Below the pieces are notes generated by a model that searched no databases, had not been told where the DNA came from, and was given only the letters and a program-made list of their open reading frames with translations. From positions 18,049 to 35,778 of the forward strand of contig PBGU01000047.1 of assembly GCA_002719135.1 (NCBI GenBank): DNA of 17,730 nt. The letters run 5' to 3'. Origin of the DNA: Gammaproteobacteria bacterium (GTDB lineage: Bacteria > Pseudomonadota > Gammaproteobacteria > Pseudomonadales > Azotimanducaceae). The stretch's first letter is position 1, and every line of letters starts with the position of its first letter. This document shows positions 1 through 6,596 of the stretch, in pieces. The position numbers and the translations under genes were made by a program.

Positions 1-284
1 GTGTCTTCACCCAACCCCGAAGTATCGAACCGGTCGACGACGGCCGATCCCGAAAACATCGTCCCGTGCTCGTCCGGATACAGCGCGTGCTCCATTTGAA
101 CCCAATGCACGAGGTCATCGCTCACCGCATGTCCCCACGTCATGTTCCCCCAGACCGTTGCTTCGGGGTTGTGTTGAAAAAAAAGGTGCCAACGCCCCGC
201 ATGGTAGATCAAGCCATTGGGATCGTTATGCCAATTTTGACGCGCGGAAAAATGGAATCGGGGCCGGTGAACTTCGTCGTACAC
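1..284 (-). CDS. GH32 beta-fructosidase (levanase/sucrose hydrolase type), N-terminal fragment
   Basis: Glycoside hydrolase family 32 enzymes hydrolyse terminal beta-fructosides in sucrose, inulin or levan. About 94 residues are visible before the left edge cuts the gene. The family's first block is present: WHNDPNG at residues 18-24, with Asp21 as the expected nucleophile. It is followed by HLFFQHNP, WGNMTWGHAVSDDLVHW and the motif MFSGSAVVD. I start it at GTG 284 because AAGGA lies at 290-294 with a 5-base spacer and an in-frame TGA closes the frame a few codons upstream. There is no signal peptide, so the protein is probably cytoplasmic and acts on imported sugar or a phosphorylated sugar. 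It is divergent from the GST gene. Sucrose, sucrose-6-phosphate and fructan specificity cannot be separated from this fragment. Confidence 0.9.
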   Translation of the reverse strand, partial: MYDEVHRPRFHFSARQNWHNDPNGLIYHAGRWHLFFQHNPEATVWGNMTWGHAVSDDLVHWVQMEHALYPDEHGTMFSGSAVVDRFDTSGLGED

Positions 285-413
285 AGTCGTCCTTGAGAAC
301 TGTCAATGATTTTCGATTGTATCGATTTGCGAACGCGCGATGTTTGCGGTGGTCTTGCACTGGCATTCAGACCATGAGGAAATGCACCCATTCGGAACGG
401 ACAAAAATAACCA
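285..413. promoter_or_regulatory. Divergent intergenic region between GH32 and GST genes
   Basis: This 129-base gap lies between two divergent starts and must carry both promoters. It contains the GH32 ribosome binding site AAGGA at 290-294. It also contains a short dyad, CGAT-tgt-ATCG, near 314-324. Together with the CG-rich stretch around 330-340 it could be a site for a LacI-type sugar regulator, but that is a guess. I see no convincing -35/-10 pair and no strong Shine-Dalgarno sequence ahead of the GST ATG at 414. Confidence 0.4.
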
Positions 414-1049
414 ATGAAACTCTACGACAGCACGATGGCACCAAACCCCCGGCGCGTTCGCGTCTTCATGGCAGAGAAAGGCGTTGACTGCGAAAACATT
501 CAGGTCGACATCATCAAGGGAGAGAATCTCGACGAATCGTTCCTCTCAATCAATCCCCGTGGTCTTTTGCCGACGCTTGTTCTGGACGACGGTACCGTAA
601 TCGACGAAACCGTTGCGATCTGTCGCTACATCGAGGAAACGCACCCAGAACCACCACTCTTAGGTAGCGATGCCATCAGCAAAGCGCATATAGAGGCCCG
701 ACAAAGACACATGGAATTTGATGGTCTTCTCGCCGCCGCGGACGCATTCAGAAATTCTTTCCCCGGTTTCTCATCGCGTGGATTAGCCGGCAATGCGGGT
801 TCGGTCGACGCGATTCCGGCCCTCGCAGAACGCGGAAAGAACGCGATGCTTCGTTTTTACGAATCGCTTGATACGGCGCTCGACGGCTCCGCTTTCATCG
901 CTGGCGAAACATTCAGCATCGCCGACATCACAGCGTTGTGTACGATCGATTTTGCTGCTGGAGCTGCTCGTGTACCGATTCCTGATCACTGCTCTAACGT
1001 TCAGCGGTGGCATGCCGAAGTCTCTGCTCGACCGAGTGCCGAAGCCTGA
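414..1049 (+). CDS. Glutathione S-transferase family protein
   Basis: The 211-residue product has the usual two-domain GST length. Residues 1-80 are the thioredoxin-fold domain. They include the N-terminal strand MKLYDSTMAPNPRRVRVF, the cis-proline loop GLLPTLV (Pro53) and the glutathione-contact segment ETVAICRYIEE near 65-75. The all-alpha C-terminal domain carries the folding box GETFSIADITAL at 164-175. Such enzymes conjugate glutathione to electrophiles or act in aromatic degradation and isomerisation. The early Ser/Pro segment resembles bacterial proteins annotated as GST in catabolic clusters. The ATG at 414 aligns with the family start, but its ribosome binding site is weak. The gene converges on the DUF3604 gene 28 bases downstream. 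The substrate is unknown. Confidence 0.9.
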   Translation: MKLYDSTMAPNPRRVRVFMAEKGVDCENIQVDIIKGENLDESFLSINPRGLLPTLVLDDGTVIDETVAICRYIEETHPEPPLLGSDAISKAHIEARQRHMEFDGLLAAADAFRNSFPGFSSRGLAGNAGSVDAIPALAERGKNAMLRFYESLDTALDGSAFIAGETFSIADITALCTIDFAAGAARVPIPDHCSNVQRWHAEVSARPSAEA

Positions 1050-1061
1050 AAGGAATGTTTG

Positions 1062-1076
1062 GGTAGCAAACCTACC
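1062..1076. terminator. Small hairpin between convergent GST and DUF3604 genes
   Basis: GGTAG-caaac-CTACC forms a 5-bp stem with a 5-base loop in the 28-base gap between two convergent stops. It could work in both directions. No T-run follows on either strand, so intrinsic termination is only a possibility. Confidence 0.25.
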
Positions 1077-1077
1077 G

Positions 1078-2844
1078 TCAGCGTATCCATATCGGAGACG
1101 TCCAGGCCCGTTCTTGTATTGTCGTTGGATGCCCAGCGCGGGGCGTGACTCCTGCCCGGATAGCATCCCATGTCGACCAACGACAGGTCGGATTTTCAAC
1201 TACTCGGGCATAATAAAAGGATGGCTGGGCATAATCGTAATCTGGGTCCTCCCAAATGGCTGAAAGCTGCGCTGCTCCTGCATTTTGACTGATTTCACAT
1301 GTCGATATATCGACGGCGACCTCATTATCAGGACATCGGTTTGTGTCCAGATCGACCTCATCACCATCCGAGCAGGCAACGTCATATACGCGTTCGCGTT
1401 TTGAACCGTTTTCAAGCCAGCCTTTGACAATTTGTAGTCGTTGAAGCGGAGCGGCGTTTGGATCCCGAACAGCAACCACCAATAATTCGGGGGCTGTTCG
1501 TCGACGCCTTAATACACCCCCTTGTGGGATACCTCTGGCATATGCGACTCGCGCGTAGTCGGCGCGTGTAATTAGGTCATTTGGAAAGTCATGGCCTGCA
1601 AACATGCGAATACGAATTCTAGGGCCACTTGTCGCGAACGTTTCCTTTCGAGTGAACGCCGTAAAAATGGCCTCACGAGTATTCTCGTCCGCCCACACGC
1701 CGGTCAGTCCCGACGCTCCATAATGGGTACGGTAGACCTGTCGGTATGCGGGGACCGTACCTTCTACTCGAACAGGAACCGACCCCCTCCGTTCGGGAAC
1801 TGCGTCAAGCATCCCGACCTTGCCAGCGTACGTCCTCTCGTCAAAACGTGAACCCCCATTGTGTGTATCGGAAGCACCCACCATGCCAAACCGATAAGGA
1901 TTAACACCGGTTCTTCGCTCTATCTGAAGACCAGTCAGGTATGCGTCTCGGACATAACTACCTCGAGGTCGACTCTTTAACCAGGAAGCAACACGATAAG
2001 GAAAAATTTCGAAGTCCGCCCACTCGTCATTCGGAGACAAAAAAGGATGAGTCTCTGAGGTCCCCTTTACTTGGGTTACTTCAACAAGTGGCTCGTTACG
2101 AACGCGCAACGATGCATACTCTGTATCAATAGGTGTTCCATCCCATTTGACGTCTTGGAACATCCATCCATCAGAACCGTTCGAATTGTGCGGAATCGAT
2201 AACAACCGCATACCCTGCCCGCGTTGTTCGTCCATCCAGCGCCACAGATCCTCCGGATTAAAAGATTCAAGTCGACCAAATATATCTAGCGGTACCTGCT
2301 CCGAACCAAAAATGACGTTTCGATGGAGATTTCCGGCATCTCGAAAAGAGGTGTACTCGTAACCGATGAACGTCGTAAATTCGCCGGGTTCGTAGTGGCG
2401 CCGCGCCGCGTCCACTACGTGCCGCCATGCGTCCCGTAGCTCGCGTTGCGTTATGTTTTCTGCCACGAAGGAACCAGCATCCGGGTGGGATCTGCCTCGT
2501 TCGACCACAGTAGATTCGTCCAGAATGCCCAGTTGGGTTGCTGTCCTATAGAGAGGGTGGTTCGGATTACTCAACGTCGTCAAGCCCCCCAGGTATTCGG
2601 CGTGATCAGTGACGGCATAGAAATCGAGCGGTTGATCGAGCTGCACGGCATAACCTTCTGGGTGACGTATTTCCGCACCGCGCGCGAACCGGTATGCATC
2701 GTCCGGCGTCGCCCGCGTTCCGAACGCAAACGCATCCATCGAAAATCGAGTGTGGACGTGCAAATCACCAAAGTAGGCGTAGCGCTCGATCGCGTGCATA
2801 TAAGTTGTCAAACCAAGCGCAACGCAAATTAACCAAATTTTCAC
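1078..2844 (-). CDS. Secreted DUF3604 (PHP-like) protein
   Basis: The product is 588 residues. Residues 1-18 (MKIWLICVALGLTTYMHA) look like a signal peptide, so the protein is exported. The mature N-terminus has a PHP-like metal-site pattern: DLHVHTRFS at 27-35 (His29, His31) and VTDHAEY near 78-84 (Asp80, His81). Further conserved-looking blocks are FIGYEYTS, HRNVIF, SIPHNSNGSDG and VGASDTHNGG. Together these match the DUF3604 family, whose reaction is not firmly established; a metal-dependent hydrolase or phosphoesterase is the usual inference. I chose GTG 2844 rather than the upstream TTG 2859 because AAGGA (2850-2854) is 5 bases before it and the signal peptide then starts with MK. The C-terminal part has four cysteines, possibly disulfides. 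The gene lies downstream of the Gfo/Idh/MocA gene on the same strand, with a gap of about 117 bases. Confidence 0.88.
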   Translation of the reverse strand: MKIWLICVALGLTTYMHAIERYAYFGDLHVHTRFSMDAFAFGTRATPDDAYRFARGAEIRHPEGYAVQLDQPLDFYAVTDHAEYLGGLTTLSNPNHPLYRTATQLGILDESTVVERGRSHPDAGSFVAENITQRELRDAWRHVVDAARRHYEPGEFTTFIGYEYTSFRDAGNLHRNVIFGSEQVPLDIFGRLESFNPEDLWRWMDEQRGQGMRLLSIPHNSNGSDGWMFQDVKWDGTPIDTEYASLRVRNEPLVEVTQVKGTSETHPFLSPNDEWADFEIFPYRVASWLKSRPRGSYVRDAYLTGLQIERRTGVNPYRFGMVGASDTHNGGSRFDERTYAGKVGMLDAVPERRGSVPVRVEGTVPAYRQVYRTHYGASGLTGVWADENTREAIFTAFTRKETFATSGPRIRIRMFAGHDFPNDLITRADYARVAYARGIPQGGVLRRRRTAPELLVVAVRDPNAAPLQRLQIVKGWLENGSKRERVYDVACSDGDEVDLDTNRCPDNEVAVDISTCEISQNAGAAQLSAIWEDPDYDYAQPSFYYARVVENPTCRWSTWDAIRAGVTPRAGHPTTIQERAWTSPIWIR

Positions 2845-2886
2845 TGAGTTCCTTATCAATTCGTACCCTCAGCACCACACGCCCGA

Positions 2887-2932
2887 CGGCTACATGACTC
2901 GCGTAGATACCCTATGCGTGAACGTGTAGCCG
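2887..2932 (-). repeat. Nested inverted repeat in the Gfo/Idh/MocA-DUF3604 intercistronic gap
   Basis: CGGCTACA at 2887-2894 is perfectly inverted as TGTAGCCG at 2925-2932. Inside it, CGCGTAG (2900-2906) can pair with CTATGCG (2912-2918) around a 5-base loop, with one G-T wobble on the plus strand or an A-C mismatch in the minus-strand transcript. No T-run follows in the direction of transcription. An mRNA processing or stability element, or a regulator site for DUF3604, fits better than a simple terminator. Confidence 0.5.
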
Positions 2933-2961
2933 AGCAACGTTTGGTCACATCAGCGCGTAAA

Positions 2962-3987
2962 TTACCAGACCTTTTCCCAGTTCCGGCTTTCAACCGACCG
3001 ATACATCGCGAGCGCCGTACGTAATTCGCCCAACGAGTGTTCCGGTGGAGCCGCAAGCGTTTTTGAGTCTAGTACTGCGCGGCTAAAATCGTTGAGTTCA
3101 AAACCGTAGCTATCGACTTTACCTTGGAATGCATCCATCACCGTTACCCCTTCAGATTCACCCTCGTTGAACAGAATCAAGCGCCCGTTCCGCCCGTGTT
3201 CGATAACGATTTCCCCAGACGTTCCCGTGATTCGAAAGTCTTCGGTCGGCCCGACCACGCCTCCACTCAAAAGTGCTTCAAACGATGCCGTGACTTCGCT
3301 ATCAAAAAGCATCAGAGCCCTCACCCAAGACTCTCCCTCCATATTTGGAATATGGTTCCCCATGGCGGCGATCACTTCGCTCACTTCACCGAGTAGCATT
3401 CGGAGCGGCCTGATCCAGTGAGCGCCCCCATCAATACAGATTCCTCCGCCAGCGCGCGAGAGACTGAAACGCCAAGGCACACCACCATCTTTTGTCACAT
3501 TTACCGGCAATGGATCGTAAAAACAGGCGCGCGCAGTCACGACTTCACCTATTTGACCGGCGTCGATTAGGTCTCGAGCACGTTTGATGTCGGGCCAGTA
3601 CTGCGCCTGCTCGGCGACCATGAAAACCGTGTTAGCTACCTCGGCAGCTTCCAGTATGCGTTCGCACGAAGCCAAGTCGGGGGCCATCGGTTTTTCCAGT
3701 AACACGTGCTTTCCCGCGCCAAACGCCTCGATCGCAGCCTCCTCGTGCAAATCATGGGGCAGCATCAGATCGACCGCGTCAAAGGATCCTTCTGAAAGTG
3801 CCTGGCTTAGCGAGGAATACGCGGCTGCACCCGTTCGTTCAGACATTGATGCAGCGTTATCCACGTTGGGATCGACGACCGCTGTAACCTTAATCCGTGG
3901 CGCGTGATTGCGAATGCCGCGCCAGTGGGCACGGGCGATGTTTCCGCACCCAACTAAAGCCATCGTTAATACATCCGTTTGTACCAC
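2962..3987 (-). CDS. Gfo/Idh/MocA-family NAD(P)-dependent oxidoreductase
   Basis: The 341-residue product has the family's normal length. The Rossmann nucleotide-binding motif GCGNIA is at residues 13-18. The hallmark EKP that contacts the nicotinamide ring is at 98-100 (LLEKPM). The catalytic region GGGICIDGGAHWIRPLRML spans about 181-198, with Asp186 and His190 as likely active-site residues. Members oxidise or reduce sugars, inositols and sugar acids in the cytoplasm. I moved the start to GTG 3987, where GGAGG (3995-3999) precedes it by 7 bases. An upstream ATG at 4053 would add 22 residues before the Rossmann strand and has no such site. It is divergent from the enoyl-CoA hydratase gene and upstream of DUF3604. 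The substrate cannot be named. Confidence 0.88.
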   Translation of the reverse strand: MVQTDVLTMALVGCGNIARAHWRGIRNHAPRIKVTAVVDPNVDNAASMSERTGAAAYSSLSQALSEGSFDAVDLMLPHDLHEEAAIEAFGAGKHVLLEKPMAPDLASCERILEAAEVANTVFMVAEQAQYWPDIKRARDLIDAGQIGEVVTARACFYDPLPVNVTKDGGVPWRFSLSRAGGGICIDGGAHWIRPLRMLLGEVSEVIAAMGNHIPNMEGESWVRALMLFDSEVTASFEALLSGGVVGPTEDFRITGTSGEIVIEHGRNGRLILFNEGESEGVTVMDAFQGKVDSYGFELNDFSRAVLDSKTLAAPPEHSLGELRTALAMYRSVESRNWEKVW

Positions 3988-4010
3988 GCAAATACCTCCG
4001 TACTCGTACA

Positions 4011-4052
4011 CCCGTATCCAGACAACCAAGCGTATCAATATCCCCGTATCCA
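4011..4052 (-). repeat. Direct repeats with a GATACG core in the divergent promoter region
   Basis: On the minus strand TGGATACGGG occurs twice (4052-4043 and 4020-4011), 32 bases apart start to start. A third core, GATACG, lies between them at 4036-4031. The cluster sits just upstream of the Gfo/Idh/MocA ribosome binding site, inside the 197-base divergent gap 3988-4184. It is a candidate operator or activator site for one or both genes. No convincing -35/-10 pair was recognised in this gap. Confidence 0.45.
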
Positions 4053-4184
4053 ACCTCTATTGCACCGCCATTTCGACGGATTAATCACAATTGGTCGGTT
4101 TTCAAGTTCTTTCTCTTTGCAAAGCTTGATTTCTGACCCCTTGATCAAAGAGTCTCTGGAATATCTGACTCTGGAAACAATTCT

Positions 4185-5063
4185 ATGGCTGACTACGACA
4201 ACATTCTGATCGACCACATCGGTACCGACGGACGAGTGGGACGCATAACGCTTAACCGCCCTGAAAAACTCAATGCCCTTTCAACCGACCTACTCTTCGA
4301 GCTGAACGATGCCTTACACGATATGGAGGCCGAGCACGAAACGCGCGTGATCATTCTCCGTGGCGCTGGCCGGGCTTTTTGCGCGGGTTATGACTTAACT
4401 CCATCACCCAGCGGCAAACAAAAGCGCTCGTACAAATCCATCGACGAAAAGAGACGAACCCTCATCATGGGCATACGTACCAGCATGCAACAAATTACGG
4501 ACATTCAGATGTATTTCTGGAATATGGCAAAAGTTACGATTGCTCAAATACATGGCTACGCGGTCGCAGGGGGCTGTGAACTGTCGATGATGGCGGATTT
4601 GGTCGTCGCGGCAAACGACGCACAATTGGGCCATCCGGGACATCGGGGACTCGGAGTTGCAAGAAACGGGGTTATTTGGCCACTGGTTATTGGCATGCGT
4701 AAAGCCAAAGAACTCGCCTATACCGGGGAAAACGTCTCGGCTGTCGAAGCAGAAGAAATGGGTATGATCAATTACGCGTGGCCGAAAGAGGAGCTCGAGG
4801 AACGCACAATCGCCTTTGCCGATCGGATTGCCATTATGTCATCAGACCATCTCGGCGCGCTCAAAGTGAACATGAACCGCTTTTACGAGAATATGGGGAT
4901 CTACTCGTCGGTACGCAGCAGCACGGACCACGACGCGATGGGTCAATTTACCGATTTTGCGTATCAGTGGCGAGATCAGATCACGACCAACGGGCTTAAA
5001 GAAGCCCTCGCCTGGCGGGATGGGCCCTATCGTGGAAGCGACACGTACAAAGAAGAAAAGTAG
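4185..5063 (+). CDS. Enoyl-CoA hydratase/isomerase (crotonase) family protein
   Basis: The 292-residue crotonase-fold protein presumably acts on an acyl-CoA in the cytoplasm. It has the N-terminal ITLNRPEKLNAL block (21-32). The first oxyanion-hole motif GRAFCAGYD is at 62-70 and the second, HGYAVAGGCEL, at 123-133. Glu132 corresponds to one of the two catalytic glutamates of rat enoyl-CoA hydratase (Glu144). The position expected for the second (Glu164), normally in a Pro-Glu pair, reads HPGHRGLG here, with Gly152. Simple hydratase activity is therefore doubtful, and isomerase, lyase or hydrolase chemistry is possible. An insertion at about 71-90 is rich in Lys and Ser. The ATG at 4185 gives the normal family N-terminus although its Shine-Dalgarno sequence is poor. 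modA follows closely, so cotranscription is likely. Confidence 0.88.
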   Translation: MADYDNILIDHIGTDGRVGRITLNRPEKLNALSTDLLFELNDALHDMEAEHETRVIILRGAGRAFCAGYDLTPSPSGKQKRSYKSIDEKRRTLIMGIRTSMQQITDIQMYFWNMAKVTIAQIHGYAVAGGCELSMMADLVVAANDAQLGHPGHRGLGVARNGVIWPLVIGMRKAKELAYTGENVSAVEAEEMGMINYAWPKEELEERTIAFADRIAIMSSDHLGALKVNMNRFYENMGIYSSVRSSTDHDAMGQFTDFAYQWRDQITTNGLKEALAWRDGPYRGSDTYKEEK

Positions 5064-5084
5064 TACCCAGATAGGGAGCGATTC

Positions 5085-5120
5085 ATGACTCTAGTCGTGA
5101 AACGTTGGAACAAGTATTGA
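5085..5120 (+). CDS. 11-codon upstream ORF ahead of modA (possible leader peptide)
   Basis: The ORF encodes MTLVVKRWNKY. AGGGAG at 5073-5078 lies 6 bases before its ATG and is the best ribosome binding site between the crotonase gene and modA. Its TGA (5118-5120) lies two bases before GTG 5123 in the modA frame. modA has no ribosome binding site of its own, so termination-reinitiation coupling is plausible. The alternative is that an indel split the true modA start. Confidence 0.4.
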   Translation: MTLVVKRWNKY

Positions 5121-5122
5121 TC

Positions 5123-5920
5123 GTGGCAAACGTTGGATTTGGGTGGTTCCGCTTCGCGACAACGGTCTGGAGGGCGGGTCTGTCGCTTTCCCTAGCGATC
5201 TCCCTATCCGCCTCAGCCTCCGAAAACATACTTGTGGCTGTGGCGACCAACTTCCTACAAACAGCCGAATCCCTACGATCGGAGTTTCAGCAGATTAACG
5301 TTGAACCCATTCGCTTGGTCAGTGGTTCCACCGGAAAGTTGTACGCGCAAATTATCCAAGGCGCACCGTTTCATCTGTATTTGGCGGCAGATCAAGCACG
5401 CCCGCTTCGATTGGAGGAACAGGGATTGGTCGTCACCGGATCGCGCCAAACTTACGCAATCGGAAAATTGGCATTGTGGGCTCCAAAAGAGTCTCCCGCA
5501 CCAGACGACCCCTCGATCCGGTCGCTGTTGCAATCGAGCACGTTCCGAAAACTGGCGGTCGCCAATCCGAACCTTGCTCCATACGGCGTTGCGGCGATCG
5601 AAACACTCAAGACCTTACAGCTGTTTGACCAGTTACAACCGCATCTCGTCTTCGGGGAAAACATTGGGCAGACTCATGCCCTGGTCGCTACAGGTAACGC
5701 TGAAATGGGATTTATTGCCGCATCCAGCGTTCCGCGCATCAAAAATGGAGAAAAGGGAATCCTCTTGCAAGTTCGTCCCCACCTTCACCGCCCCATACGA
5801 CAAGACAGCGCAATGCTACGCCTCGGTGAACATAATACCGTCGCTCAGCGTTTTAATGAATTTCTCCACAGCCCTCAAGGACGCACAATTATTCGTCGAG
5901 CGGGTTACGAGGTTGACTGA
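5123..5920 (+). CDS. modA: Molybdate ABC transporter, periplasmic substrate-binding protein ModA
   Basis: ModA captures molybdate (or tungstate) in the periplasm and hands it to ModB. From GTG 5123 the protein has 265 residues. It begins with a long signal peptide, Arg-containing then LSLSLAISLSASA, with cleavage likely before SENILVAVATNF. Family blocks follow in order: VSGSTGKLYAQI (oxyanion-binding loop), HLYLAADQARP, a tyrosine/Gly-Lys stretch, ANPNLAPYGVAA and FGENIGQTHALVATGNAEMGF. The start is uncertain: TTG 5105 is also in frame, and neither has a good ribosome binding site. The strong site upstream belongs to an ORF in another frame. Three bases separate the stop from modB, so the genes form an operon. 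Molybdate and tungstate cannot be distinguished by sequence alone. Confidence 0.93.
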   Translation: MANVGFGWFRFATTVWRAGLSLSLAISLSASASENILVAVATNFLQTAESLRSEFQQINVEPIRLVSGSTGKLYAQIIQGAPFHLYLAADQARPLRLEEQGLVVTGSRQTYAIGKLALWAPKESPAPDDPSIRSLLQSSTFRKLAVANPNLAPYGVAAIETLKTLQLFDQLQPHLVFGENIGQTHALVATGNAEMGFIAASSVPRIKNGEKGILLQVRPHLHRPIRQDSAMLRLGEHNTVAQRFNEFLHSPQGRTIIRRAGYEVD

Positions 5921-5923
5921 GGC

Positions 5924-6595
5924 TTGAACAATCTTGCAGCGATTTGGCTCACGGTCCAGTTGGCAACTGTTACGACCTGCATCTTGCTCTTTTTCGGAAC
6001 GGCGTTGGCTTGGTGGCTTTCCCGAACTAAATCCCGGGCCAAACCGATAATCGAGGCCGTCACCGCCTTACCCTTAGTCCTGCCGCCGACAGTACTTGGC
6101 TTTTACCTGCTCGTCATCATGAGTCCAGATAACGCGATCGGATCGTTCTGGGTTCACCTCACGGGCTCAACTCTGACATTCTCCTTCGCAGGACTCGTCG
6201 TGGCTTCAGTGATCTATTCGCTTCCTTTTATGGTGCAACCACTTCAAAACGCCTTTGAAACCGTTGGATCAGAACCCCTGGAAGCTGCCGCGAGCCTACG
6301 GGCCACGCCATTAAACGCCTTTTTTACCGTTGCCATGCCGTTATCCGCGCGCGGATTTCTCACGGCAATCGTGCTGACGTTCGCTCACACCGTCGGTGAA
6401 TTCGGCGTTGTCCTGATGGTTGGTGGAAATATTCCTGGAGAAACAAGAGTCATATCAATCGCGATCTACGAACACGTCGAAACACTCCAATACGCGGCCG
6501 CCCACTCGCTATCTCTCGCGTTACTAGGGTTTTCCTTTGTCGTGTTGCTCGCCGTCTATACCCTAAATCGTCGCTTTCCGATTCGGATTCGCTGA
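5924..6595 (+). CDS. modB: Molybdate ABC transporter permease ModB
   Basis: This is the inner-membrane permease of the molybdate importer, 223 residues with about five hydrophobic segments, as is usual for ModB. Landmarks are ALPLVLPPTVLGFYLL (48-63), the cytoplasmic EAA coupling loop LEAAASLRATPLNAFFTVAMP (119-139) that docks ModC, and GEFGVVLMVGGNIPGETRV (158-176), which is characteristic of ModB. The only reasonable start is TTG 5924, three bases after the modA stop. Its Shine-Dalgarno sequence is poor, so translation is probably coupled to modA. It ends one base before the modC ATG. Confidence 0.94.
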   Translation: MNNLAAIWLTVQLATVTTCILLFFGTALAWWLSRTKSRAKPIIEAVTALPLVLPPTVLGFYLLVIMSPDNAIGSFWVHLTGSTLTFSFAGLVVASVIYSLPFMVQPLQNAFETVGSEPLEAAASLRATPLNAFFTVAMPLSARGFLTAIVLTFAHTVGEFGVVLMVGGNIPGETRVISIAIYEHVETLQYAAAHSLSLALLGFSFVVLLAVYTLNRRFPIRIR

Positions 6596-6596
6596 A

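Noticed and set aside
793..1263. 156-codon plus-strand ORF overlapping the GST 3' end and the DUF3604 3' end
   Set aside because: Both overlapped genes have clear family motifs in their own frames. The product is low-complexity Arg/Ser-rich.
2446..2832. 128-codon plus-strand ORF opposite the DUF3604 N-terminus
   Set aside because: It is antisense to the metal-site region and signal peptide of a recognised family; no motif of its own.
4051..4053. ATG 4053 as start of the Gfo/Idh/MocA gene
   Set aside because: It adds 22 residues before the Rossmann strand and lacks a ribosome binding site, while GGAGG sits 7 bases before GTG 3987.
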